This document shows, piece after piece, positions 17,767 to 27,387 of a stretch of DNA of 64,000 nt. The notes beneath the pieces were generated by a model. The model had not been told where the DNA came from and made no database searches. It saw only the letters and a list, made by a program, of their open reading frames with translations. Position numbers and translations under genes: made by a program. The stretch lies in contig NZ_CAESCH010000001.1 in assembly GCF_903166545.1 (NCBI RefSeq), forward strand, positions 1,616,001-1,680,000, in the 5' to 3' direction. Source of the stretch: Metabacillus schmidteae. Its GTDB lineage: Bacteria; Bacillota; Bacilli; Bacillales; Bacillaceae. Each line of letters opens with the position of its first letter. Position 1 is the stretch's first letter.

Positions 17767-18864
17767 ATGTCAAAGGATGGAATGAACTATGCCCCAAAAG
17801 GAAAACCAAATCCTGTCGTAGAAAAAGGGCAATTTCAATTTGCTGCTGCATGTCTTGATCATGGTCATATTTATGGGATGTGTAATGGACTAGTAGAAGC
17901 AGGTGCCACATTGAAATGGGTATATGACCCTGATCCAGAAAAAGTAGCTCAGTTTGTTAAAGCATTTCCAGAAGTAAAGCCTGCTGAATCTTTAGAGAAA
18001 ATATTAACTGATACAGAGGTTAAACTTGTCGCAGGAGCAGCGATTCCATCAAAACGTAGTGAACTTGGAATTCAAGTGATGAAAGCAGGTAAGGATTACT
18101 TTACAGACAAAGCACCATTTACTTCCCTGGAACAATTGGAAGAGGCAAAGAAAGTGGTTGCGCAGACCGGACAAAAGTATATGGTGTATTACAGTGAACG
18201 TCTCCATGTTGAAGGGGCTGTATTTGCTGGTGATCTCATTGAGGAAGGTGCCATTGGTCAAGTAATTCAAGTTACCGGATTTGGGCCACACCGCTTAAAT
18301 GCACCGAGCCGACCTGAGTGGTTTTTTAAGAAAGAGCAATATGGTGGGATACTATGTGATATAGGCAGTCATCAAATCGAACAGTTTTTGTACTATGCTG
18401 GCTGTCAGGATGCGAAAGTCCTGCATAGTAAAATAGCAAACTATCATAATAGTGAATTTCCTGAGTTAGAGGATTATGGTGATGCCACACTTGTTGGTGA
18501 TAATGGGGCCACAAATTACTTCCGAGTAGATTGGTTCACACCTGATGGATTAAGTACATGGGGAGACGGAAGAACGTTTATTATCGGAACAGAAGGAACA
18601 ATTGAGATTCGCAAATATGTTGATCTTGCAAGAGAACAAAGTGGAAATCATGTGTACTTAGTCAATAAAGGCGGAGAACAATATTTTAACGTTACCGGCA
18701 AAGTCGGATATCCATTCTTCGGGCAACTCATCCTGGATTGTATGAACCGAACAGAAACAGCGATGACTCAGGCTCATGCCTTTAAAGCTGCTGAATTGTG
18801 TTTGCTTGCACAAGAGCAGGCCATCGTTGTTTCAGAACATAAAGCCACAAGCAATATAAACTGA
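17767..18864 (+). CDS. Gfo/Idh/MocA-family oxidoreductase (second, divergent paralogue)
   Basis: A 365-residue protein. The N-terminus QFAAACLDHGHIYGMCNGLVEAGATL replaces the usual GxGxxG with a degenerate motif, so cofactor binding may differ. DKAPF (about 110) stands where EKP usually occurs, with Lys kept. The C-terminal domain has GGILCDIGSHQIEQFLYYAG with a His at the catalytic position. I start at ATG 17767 behind GAGAGGGG rather than an upstream in-frame ATG (17731) inside the previous gene. It is the last gene of the AraC/epimerase operon and a terminator follows. It is probably a keto-sugar or cyclitol dehydrogenase working with its neighbour. Confidence 0.8.
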   Translation: MSKDGMNYAPKGKPNPVVEKGQFQFAAACLDHGHIYGMCNGLVEAGATLKWVYDPDPEKVAQFVKAFPEVKPAESLEKILTDTEVKLVAGAAIPSKRSELGIQVMKAGKDYFTDKAPFTSLEQLEEAKKVVAQTGQKYMVYYSERLHVEGAVFAGDLIEEGAIGQVIQVTGFGPHRLNAPSRPEWFFKKEQYGGILCDIGSHQIEQFLYYAGCQDAKVLHSKIANYHNSEFPELEDYGDATLVGDNGATNYFRVDWFTPDGLSTWGDGRTFIIGTEGTIEIRKYVDLAREQSGNHVYLVNKGGEQYFNVTGKVGYPFFGQLILDCMNRTETAMTQAHAFKAAELCLLAQEQAIVVSEHKATSNIN

Positions 18865-18874
18865 AAATGGCTGA

Positions 18875-18907
18875 AACCCCCCGTACAATTAGTATTGGGG
18901 GTTCTTT
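18875..18907 (+). terminator. Rho-independent terminator after the oxidoreductase operon
   Basis: AACCCCC (18875-18881) pairs with GGGGGTT (18897-18903), followed by CTTTG. Confidence 0.65.
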
Positions 18908-18945
18908 GTATATTTGACCTTGCACTATTAAATATTTTCCGTTAA

Positions 18946-18967
18946 AATCGTTTCATAGCTAACGATT
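18946..18967 (+). promoter_or_regulatory. Palindrome, possible MarR auto-operator
   Basis: AATCGTT (18946-18952) and AACGATT (18961-18967) form a 7-bp inverted repeat with 8-bp spacing, 25 bp upstream of the MarR gene. Its geometry suits a winged-helix MarR dimer. Confidence 0.45.
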
Positions 18968-18991
18968 ATGATTCAAAGTAGGTGAGATTTT

Positions 18992-19504
18992 ATTCATATA
19001 TATAATAGAGATGGAGAATTGCTTCAAGAAGAGGTCGATACAATCAGCTCGTTAACAAAGTTACCAATAGATTCACTTAATTTGGATGCAGTTGCTGTTG
19101 TAACGAATATCTATAGAATAGCACAAGGGTTAAAGAATAAAATGGAGCAGGAAGTACTTTCAGAATATGGACTTTCTTGGACTTCATTTTCGATTCTTTA
19201 TGATTTATGGATATGGGGCTCTCTTGAAACAAAAAAACTTGCTGAATCAGCAGGTGTGTCAAAAGCTACAATAAGTAACATAACAAATACATTGGAACGA
19301 AAAGAACTTTGCTACCGGAAAGTTGATGACAAAGACAGAAGAAATACCTTTGTCTTGTTGACTGAAAAAGGGAAGAAAGTGATAGAAGAGCTGTACCCAC
19401 GCTTCCATACAGGTGAAGTTGACATTGTTTCCAGTTTAAGTGTGTCAGAACAAGTATCAATTGCAAACTTACTAAGAAGAGTCATTAGGGAAAATAAATT
19501 TTAA
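18992..19504 (+). CDS. MarR-family transcriptional regulator (YwaE-like)
   Basis: A winged-helix protein of about 170 residues. The central HTH is KKLAESAGVSKATISNITNTLERKELCYRK and the wing is DDKDRRNTFVLLTEKGKKV. Its start is odd: no ATG, GTG or TTG has a properly spaced RBS. The only good Shine-Dalgarno (AGGTGA, 18980-18985) lies 6 nt from an ATT codon at 18992, which begins IHIYNRDGELLQEEV. TTG 19019 has GGAG only 2 nt away. It precedes a tyrosyl T-box and tyrZ, the same neighbourhood as ywaE-tyrZ in B. subtilis, so I infer a YwaE counterpart. Confidence 0.75.
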   Translation: MHIYNRDGELLQEEVDTISSLTKLPIDSLNLDAVAVVTNIYRIAQGLKNKMEQEVLSEYGLSWTSFSILYDLWIWGSLETKKLAESAGVSKATISNITNTLERKELCYRKVDDKDRRNTFVLLTEKGKKVIEELYPRFHTGEVDIVSSLSVSEQVSIANLLRRVIRENKF

Positions 19505-19509
19505 TAAAG

Positions 19510-19746
19510 TACAAGCGAAGATAGGAAAAGAAGTAGTCGTTATCTCCCTGTTTACAGAGAGTCGATGGTAGGTGTGAATCGATACAAAGATAACACGAAT
19601 TACATTCCTTGAGCTTTCTTTGTTGTTAAAATTTCAGCAAAGAACGGTCAAACCGTTATCCAGTAAGCGGAAGAACATGATTCTTCAACAAGGGTGGTAC
19701 CGCGTGAACAAGTCAACCACGTCCCTTTTTTTAGGGATGTGGTTTT
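19510..19746 (+). ncRNA. Tyrosyl T-box leader
   Basis: The T-box core AAGGGTGGTACCGCG (19690-19704) is followed by a terminator (stem ACCACGTCCCT / AGGGATGTGGT and a T-run to 19746). Upstream, an AGTAG-type stem I includes GAATTACATTCC with a UAC triplet (19601-19603) in the specifier position, matching the downstream tyrosyl-tRNA synthetase. Uncharged tRNA-Tyr would stabilise the antiterminator. Confidence 0.88.
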
Positions 19747-19763
19747 TTTATATTAAAAACTGA

Positions 19764-21003
<1,240 letters not shown>

Positions 21004-21035
21004 CTTTTACCTTATTAACGTTTCCTGAAAGAGAG

Positions 21036-21064
21036 ACCGTCAGATATATTTTCTGGCGGTTTTA
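21036..21064 (+). terminator. Terminator after tyrZ
   Basis: ACCGTCAGA (21036-21044) pairs with TCTGGCGGT (21052-21060), followed by TTT. The rest of the gap to 21377 shows no clear promoter or ORF. Confidence 0.6.
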
Positions 21065-21377
21065 ATCATGTTGACAAACAAACGAACTTAGTTGATGCAA
21101 GGACCCGCTGTGGAAGTTTTCTATATCAACATGCCAATTACTTTGTATTAGAAAATGTCATTTACAATGTTTACCGGCTAATATTCTATAGCGAACCTAA
21201 TTGCCCAATCCCGCCTCACCCCTTACAAACACTAGCTTTCTCAAAAAAAGTCAATGAAATAGAAAAAGTGCAATCGATAAAAATCACCTGATAAATAAAA
21301 AGTGTCATTGCAGGAAATGCAAGGGTGAAATACCTTTAGATTAATCAAACAAGTTTAAAAAGAAGGAAGGTGTCAAA

Positions 21378-22340
21378 GTGGAAAGAGAAATTGAGATACA
21401 ACAAAAAGTAACCGTTTACAAAAAGGAGGCGAAAATAAAAAGTCTCTATAGAATCATAGCAAAAGATAAGTATTTATACCTCCTTGCATTACCAGGCATT
21501 CTTTATTTCCTTGTATTTAAGTACGTACCAATGCTCGGGATTGCCATCGCTTTTCAGGATTATTCACCTTATCTGGGCTTTGCTGAGAGCAACTGGGTTG
21601 GGTTTAAACATTTTCAAGCATTGTTTGCTAATCCGGATTTTTGGTTAATATTTCGGAATACATTGGCGATTAGCTTCTTAAATCTACTATTATTTTTTCC
21701 ATTACCGATTATTTTAGCGATCATGCTGAATGAATTAAGAAGTCAATTTTACAAGAGAACCGTGCAATCGATTATCTATTTACCTCATTTTCTTTCATGG
21801 GTTATTATTGCGACCTTGACATTTATGATGTTATCCCAGTCAGAAGGACTAATTAATCAGATTCTTGTCTTTTTAGGCTTTGAAAAAGTTCAATTTTTGA
21901 CGAATCCCAATACATTTTGGTTGATGTTAACCTCTCAATCGATATGGAAGGAAGTTGGTTGGGGGACCATTATTTTCTTAGCAGCGATTGCGGGAGTAAA
22001 TACACAGCTTTATGAAGCGGCAAAAATGGATGGAGCGAATCGATTACAGCAAATTTGGCATGTGACCTTGCCTGCAATCCGAAATGTTATCTTGATTCTT
22101 CTTATTTTAAGATTAGGTGACATTATGGAGGTAGGATTTGAACAAGTTTTCCTTATGTATAACGGAGCTGTAGCAGAGGTAGCGGAAGTGTTTGATACGT
22201 TTGTGTATAGAGTTGGTATTCAACAAGGACAATTCAGTTACAGTACAGCTATCGGATTATTCAAATCTATTGTTGGACTGATATTGGTTGTTGGTGCAAA
22301 TCGTTTAGCAAAGAAATTTGGAGAAGAAGGTATTTATTAG
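21378..22340 (+). CDS. ABC sugar transporter permease, LplB type
   Basis: A 320-residue inner-membrane permease with six predicted helices. The LplB hallmark segments are LLALPGILYFLVFKYVPMLGIAIAFQDY near the N-terminus and the EAAKMDGANRLQQIWHVTLPAI coupling (EAA) loop at about 215-235. It begins with GTG behind AAGGAAGG. It forms a three-gene importer with the permease and lipoprotein that follow; the ATPase is not encoded here, as is common for MsmX-dependent CUT1 systems. By context it imports an oligosaccharide for the GH106-like and sulfatase enzymes (inference). Confidence 0.9.
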   Translation: MEREIEIQQKVTVYKKEAKIKSLYRIIAKDKYLYLLALPGILYFLVFKYVPMLGIAIAFQDYSPYLGFAESNWVGFKHFQALFANPDFWLIFRNTLAISFLNLLLFFPLPIILAIMLNELRSQFYKRTVQSIIYLPHFLSWVIIATLTFMMLSQSEGLINQILVFLGFEKVQFLTNPNTFWLMLTSQSIWKEVGWGTIIFLAAIAGVNTQLYEAAKMDGANRLQQIWHVTLPAIRNVILILLILRLGDIMEVGFEQVFLMYNGAVAEVAEVFDTFVYRVGIQQGQFSYSTAIGLFKSIVGLILVVGANRLAKKFGEEGIY

Positions 22341-22354
22341 AGGGGGTGTTTAAG

Positions 22355-23224
22355 ATGAAGGTATCGAGGGGAGACCGGGTTTTTAATGTATGTAATATCG
22401 TCATTCTAGGTATCGTGGCTTTAATTAGTCTATTTCCAATTTATTATGTTTTTGTTGTTTCATTTACAGATCCAACAGAGTATATCCAAAAGAACCTTGT
22501 GCTTTTTCCGGAAAATTGGTCTTTAGCTTCCTATAAATATTTGTTATCAACCGATGCATTTCTTAACTCAATTGGAGTTAGTACATTTCTAGCAGTTGTA
22601 GGTACATTTTGTAGCTTACTCATTACATCCACGTTGGCTTATGCTCTATCACGAAAAAGATTTCGTGGAAGAAGATTTATTCTACTATTCATTTTATTTA
22701 CGATTCTTTTTAATCCGGGGATTATCCCGAATTATCTACTTGTAAAAGAGCTAGGATTATTAAATAATATTTGGTCTGTCATCTTAGTATCGTTATCAAG
22801 TGGCTGGTATGTTATTTTGATGAAAGGATTTTTTGATTCCATTCCCGAAACATTGGTAGAAGCAGCGACAATTGATGGATGTAATGAAATAACAGCATTT
22901 TTTAAGATTGTTCTGCCACTATCACTTCCGGCGATTGCCGCATTTGGTTTATTCTTCGCAGTAGCGTATTGGAATCAATATTTTAATGCTTTACTTTATT
23001 TAAATGATTCTAGCAAATGGCCAATTCAGGTTTTACTGCAAAATATGCTGATTGACGCTTCCACCAGTAGTCTAGGCGATGTTGATCCTCTGGTTCAGCC
23101 CCCGCCAAGTCAAACATTGAAAATGGCGGCTGTTATTATCGCAATTGCACCAATTTTACTGGTATATCCATTTTTACAAAAGCATTTTGCCAAAGGGGTA
23201 ATGATTGGTTCGATTAAGGAGTGA
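22355..23224 (+). CDS. ABC sugar transporter permease, YtcP/LplC type
   Basis: A 289-residue partner permease with six helices, the family start VFNVCNIVILGIVALISLFPIYYVFVVS broken by short loops, an EAATIDGCNEITAFFKIVLPLS EAA loop (about 165-187) and a C-terminal KGVMIGSIKE. A GTG at 22346 lies inside the AGGGGGTG ribosome-binding site, so I prefer ATG 22355 (MKVSRGDRV). The RBS overlaps the stop codon of the previous permease, indicating translational coupling and a heterodimeric channel. Confidence 0.9.
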   Translation: MKVSRGDRVFNVCNIVILGIVALISLFPIYYVFVVSFTDPTEYIQKNLVLFPENWSLASYKYLLSTDAFLNSIGVSTFLAVVGTFCSLLITSTLAYALSRKRFRGRRFILLFILFTILFNPGIIPNYLLVKELGLLNNIWSVILVSLSSGWYVILMKGFFDSIPETLVEAATIDGCNEITAFFKIVLPLSLPAIAAFGLFFAVAYWNQYFNALLYLNDSSKWPIQVLLQNMLIDASTSSLGDVDPLVQPPPSQTLKMAAVIIAIAPILLVYPFLQKHFAKGVMIGSIKE

Positions 23225-23280
23225 ACTAGATTTTATTACTAAAATCTTATTCATAAAAAAATAATAAGGGGAGAAAAAGG

Positions 23281-24786
23281 ATGGGAAAAAGAAAGGCTTA
23301 TTTGCTTTTAGTACTTACATTGGTATTCTCAATGATTTTATCAGCATGCTCAGGTGAAAAATCATCAACTGAAGAAAGTGGTGGGGATGGTCCTACTGAG
23401 ATCCGTGTTATGAGTCATTTTTTTAATCCAACACCGCCATCTAATGATAGCGCGGTAAAAAAAGAGATTGAGAAAGCTACAAATTCTAAGTTAAACATTG
23501 AATGGGTTTCAGCCAATAACTATACTGATAAATTGAATGTTATGCTGGCATCTGGTGACTTGCCTGATTTGATGTTAATTCCTGATCCATTCAATCCGGT
23601 GTTTCGAAAAGCTGCTGAGCAAGGGGCATTTTGGGATGTTTCACCATATATTAAAGATTACCCAAATCTAAATAAAACGATCGATCCAATTGCTTGGGAT
23701 TTAACGAAAATGAATGGAGGAAATTTTGGAATACCTCGACCAAGACCAACTGATGGAGAAACATTTTTAATTCTACGAAAAGATTGGCTGGATCATGTAG
23801 GATTAGATGTTCCGAAGACATCAGATGAGTTGTATGAAGTAATGAAGGCATTTACTTATGGAGATCCGGATCAAAATGGAAAAGATGATACAATTGGGGT
23901 AGCAGGTCAAATTGACCCAATTGGTATGGGGAGCTTAGTGAATTTTGAAGGAATCTTTACAGGTGCTACAGGAGATTGGAAAGAGGTAAATGGTGAACTT
24001 GTTCATACAGCAACTCTACCAGAAATGAAAGAAGCACTTGAATTCTTGGCAAATGCTTATAAAGAAAAATTAATTCCAGAGGACTTTGCTTCTTTGCAAA
24101 TTTCACAAGTGAAGGAAATGTTCCAAGCCAACAAAGCCGGGATGATAAGTCAAAAAACAGGTGCTATGCAAGAAACGTATGATCCGCTTTCTAAGATTGT
24201 AAAAGACTTTGATTTTATGAATCTATACCCGCTTACAAGTGTTAATAGTTATAATCCAAAAGGACCTGGATTCGCAGGAATAAACGCTATACCAAAAAGT
24301 GTTCCAGAAGAAAAAATGAAGAAAATATTAGCGGTGTTAGACCGTTGGGTGGAAGAAGATGTGTTTTCACTTCATAAACAAGGAATAGAAGGAGTCCACC
24401 ATAAGGTTGAAAATGGTGAAGTTGTTGTTGATACAGAAAAAATGGTGGAGGATGCAGTAGCAGACTTTAATCAAATTTTGTATGTATCTGATCCATATGC
24501 TAGTACAGTAAAACCTACATTCCCGGAAGAAGTACAGAAGTTTTATGCAGAAGTTCAAGATGAAAGAGCAAAAAGCAGTGTTGCAGATGTGAGCATAGGG
24601 TTGTACTCTGAAACAGGACAAACATACTTACCGGAATTAACAAAAAAAATAATGGATTTAAAAACGAAAATTATTTTAGGACGAGAGCCGCTAAGTGCGT
24701 GGGACACATTTGTGAATGACCTTAAGGCTGATCAAAACTTTATCAAGCTAACAGAAGAAATGAATCAATCTTATAAAGAAAGATAA
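23281..24786 (+). CDS. ABC transporter extracellular sugar-binding lipoprotein (LipO/LplA family)
   Basis: A 501-residue lipoprotein. The signal peptide ends in the lipobox LSAC, placing the lipidated Cys at about residue 23, with a Ser/Gly-rich linker after it. The two-lobed family 1 binding fold has NYTDKLNVMLASGDLPDLMLIPD (about 80-102), DPDQNGKDDTIG (a calcium-binding-like loop) and a C-terminal WDTFVNDLKADQNFIKLTEEMNQSYKER broken across a helix. It is the receptor of the importer encoded just upstream. A strong terminator follows, ending the three-gene operon. Confidence 0.92.
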   Translation: MGKRKAYLLLVLTLVFSMILSACSGEKSSTEESGGDGPTEIRVMSHFFNPTPPSNDSAVKKEIEKATNSKLNIEWVSANNYTDKLNVMLASGDLPDLMLIPDPFNPVFRKAAEQGAFWDVSPYIKDYPNLNKTIDPIAWDLTKMNGGNFGIPRPRPTDGETFLILRKDWLDHVGLDVPKTSDELYEVMKAFTYGDPDQNGKDDTIGVAGQIDPIGMGSLVNFEGIFTGATGDWKEVNGELVHTATLPEMKEALEFLANAYKEKLIPEDFASLQISQVKEMFQANKAGMISQKTGAMQETYDPLSKIVKDFDFMNLYPLTSVNSYNPKGPGFAGINAIPKSVPEEKMKKILAVLDRWVEEDVFSLHKQGIEGVHHKVENGEVVVDTEKMVEDAVADFNQILYVSDPYASTVKPTFPEEVQKFYAEVQDERAKSSVADVSIGLYSETGQTYLPELTKKIMDLKTKIILGREPLSAWDTFVNDLKADQNFIKLTEEMNQSYKER

Positions 24787-24794
24787 TGAATCGA

Positions 24795-24837
24795 GAGAGG
24801 TTTTCACTACTTTGTGTATGGAAAACCTCTCTTTTTT
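24795..24837 (+). terminator. Rho-independent terminator of the ABC importer operon
   Basis: GAGAGGTTTTC (24795-24805) pairs perfectly with GAAAACCTCTC (24821-24831), followed by six T. Confidence 0.88.
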
Positions 24838-24877
24838 ATATTAAGAAAATTCTGATTATGTGATACACTATTGTTTG

Positions 24878-24891
24878 TGTAAGCGATTACA
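24878..24891 (+). promoter_or_regulatory. cre site upstream of the AraC-type regulator
   Basis: TGTAAGCGATTACA is a near-perfect palindrome matching the CcpA cre consensus core TGNAANCGNWNNCA. It lies 20 bp upstream of the TTG start, so CcpA would repress the regulator and, indirectly, the cluster. Confidence 0.6.
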
Positions 24892-24911
24892 TACTCGAGG
24901 GGGATTGAGCA

Positions 24912-27236
24912 TTGAAGAAATTGAAGGGGATGTTGTATCAGTTTATTCATTTTCGATCAAGAAGCTATTATCAGAAGAATTTAATTACATTATTAATTCT
25001 AGCTAGTTTACCAGGAATGATTATTGGCTTTGTCATGTTTGTTATTAGTAGAGCACATATTGAGGGAGAATTAAAGGAAATTCATGAAAATCATTTATAT
25101 AGCACAATGAAAACAATCGAAGAACAGTTTTCATATGTTGAAGAATTAGTGGCCCATTGGGCGGTAGACTCCAGCTTTAAAGAAAATTACCAAGAAATAG
25201 ATCTGGCTAATAAATATAAAGAGATTCATGAATTATATCAATCTCTTTTGATTATGGAGGGATCAAACCACCTTATTGATCGAGTGGAATTATATATTAA
25301 CAAACCAACACCTATCGTATTCACAAAAGATAGATACAGGCATTTAGTACAAGCTGAGCAAATTGATGCTTTTGATGATTTTGTTAAAGGAGAACGAACA
25401 CTTTATTGGAGAAAAAGTGAAGATCAGGAATATTCTCCTTTAAGGCTGGTACACAAAATACCAAGCGGTATTGATCAACCTTATGGAGCTATTATTGTTT
25501 CGTTAAACAAAGAAAAAATGGCCAATTTATTGCGTGCTCCTTATGAAGAAGGAACGGCATTCTTATTAACAGACAAGGGACAATGGTTGTTTGGTAACAG
25601 CAGCAGAATGGAACCAGAAGAGATGGATCAAGCTATCCTGAATGAAGTAAAAACTCATAAACATACAACGGAAACATTTTTGTTTGAATGGAAACAATCT
25701 ACTTATTCTGTCACATATGAAACCTTTACCCGATTAGGCAATACGTGGATTTATGCATCAGCTGCACCATTATCAAGCATAACAGCACCTGTTCTCATCG
25801 TATCAAAATGGATGATTGGAGTAAGTCTAGGTATATTATTTATTGCTATTATTTTATCAATTATTGTTTCTAAACGGCTTTATTCACCACTTGCTCAGTT
25901 ACTCCAGAAATTGAATGACCCTAAATATGAACAGTCCCATTCCAACGTTTGTAATGAGTTTGAATTAATTGAAGAAAGATGGAACAATCTCTCAAAGGAA
26001 AGCCGTGCATTAAAAACACAATTAGAAACACAGCTGCCCCTTATGCGGGAAGGATTTCTTTTGCAGCTTATTCATGGATATCTTTACTCGTTACGTGAAT
26101 CGGATTTGAAGGAGCGTATGCAAAAGTTTGGGTGGAAGGCAGAAGAGACGAGATATTTGCCGATTTTCATCCAGTTATTTGGATACGGAAAATTGGAGGA
26201 TACGAAAAAAGATGAAGAAGGTCTGCTGACATTTATGGCTGCAAATATTGTAGAAGAGGTATTACAGGAAATCAATTTAGATAGTAGTGTGATTAATTTT
26301 CATGACCTCTCTCTATGTATATTGCTGTTTATTCCGAAACACATGGACAAAAGTGAAGTGACAGAGAATATCAATGAATTAAATCATCAGGTCATAAGTG
26401 GAATCAACCTTACAACCCAAATGGATGTGTCAATTTGTATTGGAAGAATGACAGATTCAGTAAAAGCCATTCCGAATATTTTTGAGGAGACAAAAATATC
26501 ACTTAGCTTCCGAAATCTGCAAGAGAGAAATCAAATTATTGAAATTGAAAACTTAGATCTATTGGATAAGTCTATTCATTTCGAGTATCCGTTTGATGTA
26601 GAAAAGGAAATTGTTCACGCCATCCGTCTAAGAATGGAGCAGGATACAATGATGCATTTGCATACGTTTGTCCAAACCCTTTCTAATGTTAATGAAGCTT
26701 TTATGAAACAGGGGATGTATCAATTATTAGGAAGAATTGTGGAAGTTGAAATGCAATCCGGCCTGATTCCAAACACTGTTTTTGACGGAGCTAATCTATA
26801 TGAGCAACTCGGTCAGATTCGTGAGCCTGACGAAGTGGAAGGGTGGTTTAAACATGAGGTCATATTGCCGCTACTCGAACAGCTATCCCGTAAACAGGAT
26901 GAACGGATGAAACAATTGATTGAAAAGGTGACATCTTTACTTCAGGAAAAGTATATGGAGGATATTTCATTGGATTACTGTGCAGATCACGTGAATTTGA
27001 GTCCTTCCATTCTTAGTAAAGTTTTTAAAGATATAGTGGGGGTGAATTTTATTGATTATTTAACAAATATCCGCCTGTCGAAAGCAAAGGAACTGCTTGT
27101 GCATACAGATATGAAAATCAATGAAATTGCAGAAACTATTGGCTATAAAAATAGTTATTTTAATAGACTATTTAAAAAACATGAGGGATATACACCCGGT
27201 CAATATCGTGAAATAAGAAGGGATCAAGCTGGCTAA
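24912..27236 (+). CDS. Membrane-anchored AraC-family regulator with extracytoplasmic sensor (YesS/YtdP-like)
   Basis: A 774-residue one-component regulator. A membrane helix (about 20-43) is followed by an extracellular Cache-like sensor (about 45-295) and a second helix (about 297-322). A cytoplasmic linker leads to a C-terminal AraC double HTH (about 675-770; ISLDYCADHVNLSPSILSKVFKD and KINEIAETIGYKNSYFNRLFKKHEG). Size and layout match B. subtilis YesS and YtdP, which control pectin/rhamnogalacturonan-type genes. The TTG start has GGGGG at 24899-24903. It lies between the importer operon and the GH106-like gene, its likely targets, and carries a cre site in front. Confidence 0.88.
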   Translation: MKKLKGMLYQFIHFRSRSYYQKNLITLLILASLPGMIIGFVMFVISRAHIEGELKEIHENHLYSTMKTIEEQFSYVEELVAHWAVDSSFKENYQEIDLANKYKEIHELYQSLLIMEGSNHLIDRVELYINKPTPIVFTKDRYRHLVQAEQIDAFDDFVKGERTLYWRKSEDQEYSPLRLVHKIPSGIDQPYGAIIVSLNKEKMANLLRAPYEEGTAFLLTDKGQWLFGNSSRMEPEEMDQAILNEVKTHKHTTETFLFEWKQSTYSVTYETFTRLGNTWIYASAAPLSSITAPVLIVSKWMIGVSLGILFIAIILSIIVSKRLYSPLAQLLQKLNDPKYEQSHSNVCNEFELIEERWNNLSKESRALKTQLETQLPLMREGFLLQLIHGYLYSLRESDLKERMQKFGWKAEETRYLPIFIQLFGYGKLEDTKKDEEGLLTFMAANIVEEVLQEINLDSSVINFHDLSLCILLFIPKHMDKSEVTENINELNHQVISGINLTTQMDVSICIGRMTDSVKAIPNIFEETKISLSFRNLQERNQIIEIENLDLLDKSIHFEYPFDVEKEIVHAIRLRMEQDTMMHLHTFVQTLSNVNEAFMKQGMYQLLGRIVEVEMQSGLIPNTVFDGANLYEQLGQIREPDEVEGWFKHEVILPLLEQLSRKQDERMKQLIEKVTSLLQEKYMEDISLDYCADHVNLSPSILSKVFKDIVGVNFIDYLTNIRLSKAKELLVHTDMKINEIAETIGYKNSYFNRLFKKHEGYTPGQYREIRRDQAG

Positions 27237-27245
27237 CGCAGCAGG

Positions 27246-27272
27246 AGTGGGGAAGTTTTTCCTCACTTTTTT
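27246..27272 (+). terminator. Terminator after the AraC-type regulator gene
   Basis: AGTGGGGAA (27246-27254) pairs with TTCCTCACT (27259-27267), one G-T pair, then a T-run to 27272. Confidence 0.8.
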
Positions 27273-27333
27273 GTATTAAAAAAGTGCAACTTTTATAAAA
27301 AAATCCTATTGATTAAATAAAAAATTACGGTTG

Positions 27334-27348
27334 TTGGAAACGCTGTCA
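27334..27348 (+). promoter_or_regulatory. cre site upstream of the GH106-like gene
   Basis: TTGGAAACGCTGTCA satisfies every position of WTGNAANCGNWNNCW. It lies 40 bp before the start codon; CcpA repression is expected. Confidence 0.65.
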
Positions 27349-27387
27349 AAACCTATAGTTAAGTACAAATGAGAAGGAGGCGAACCA

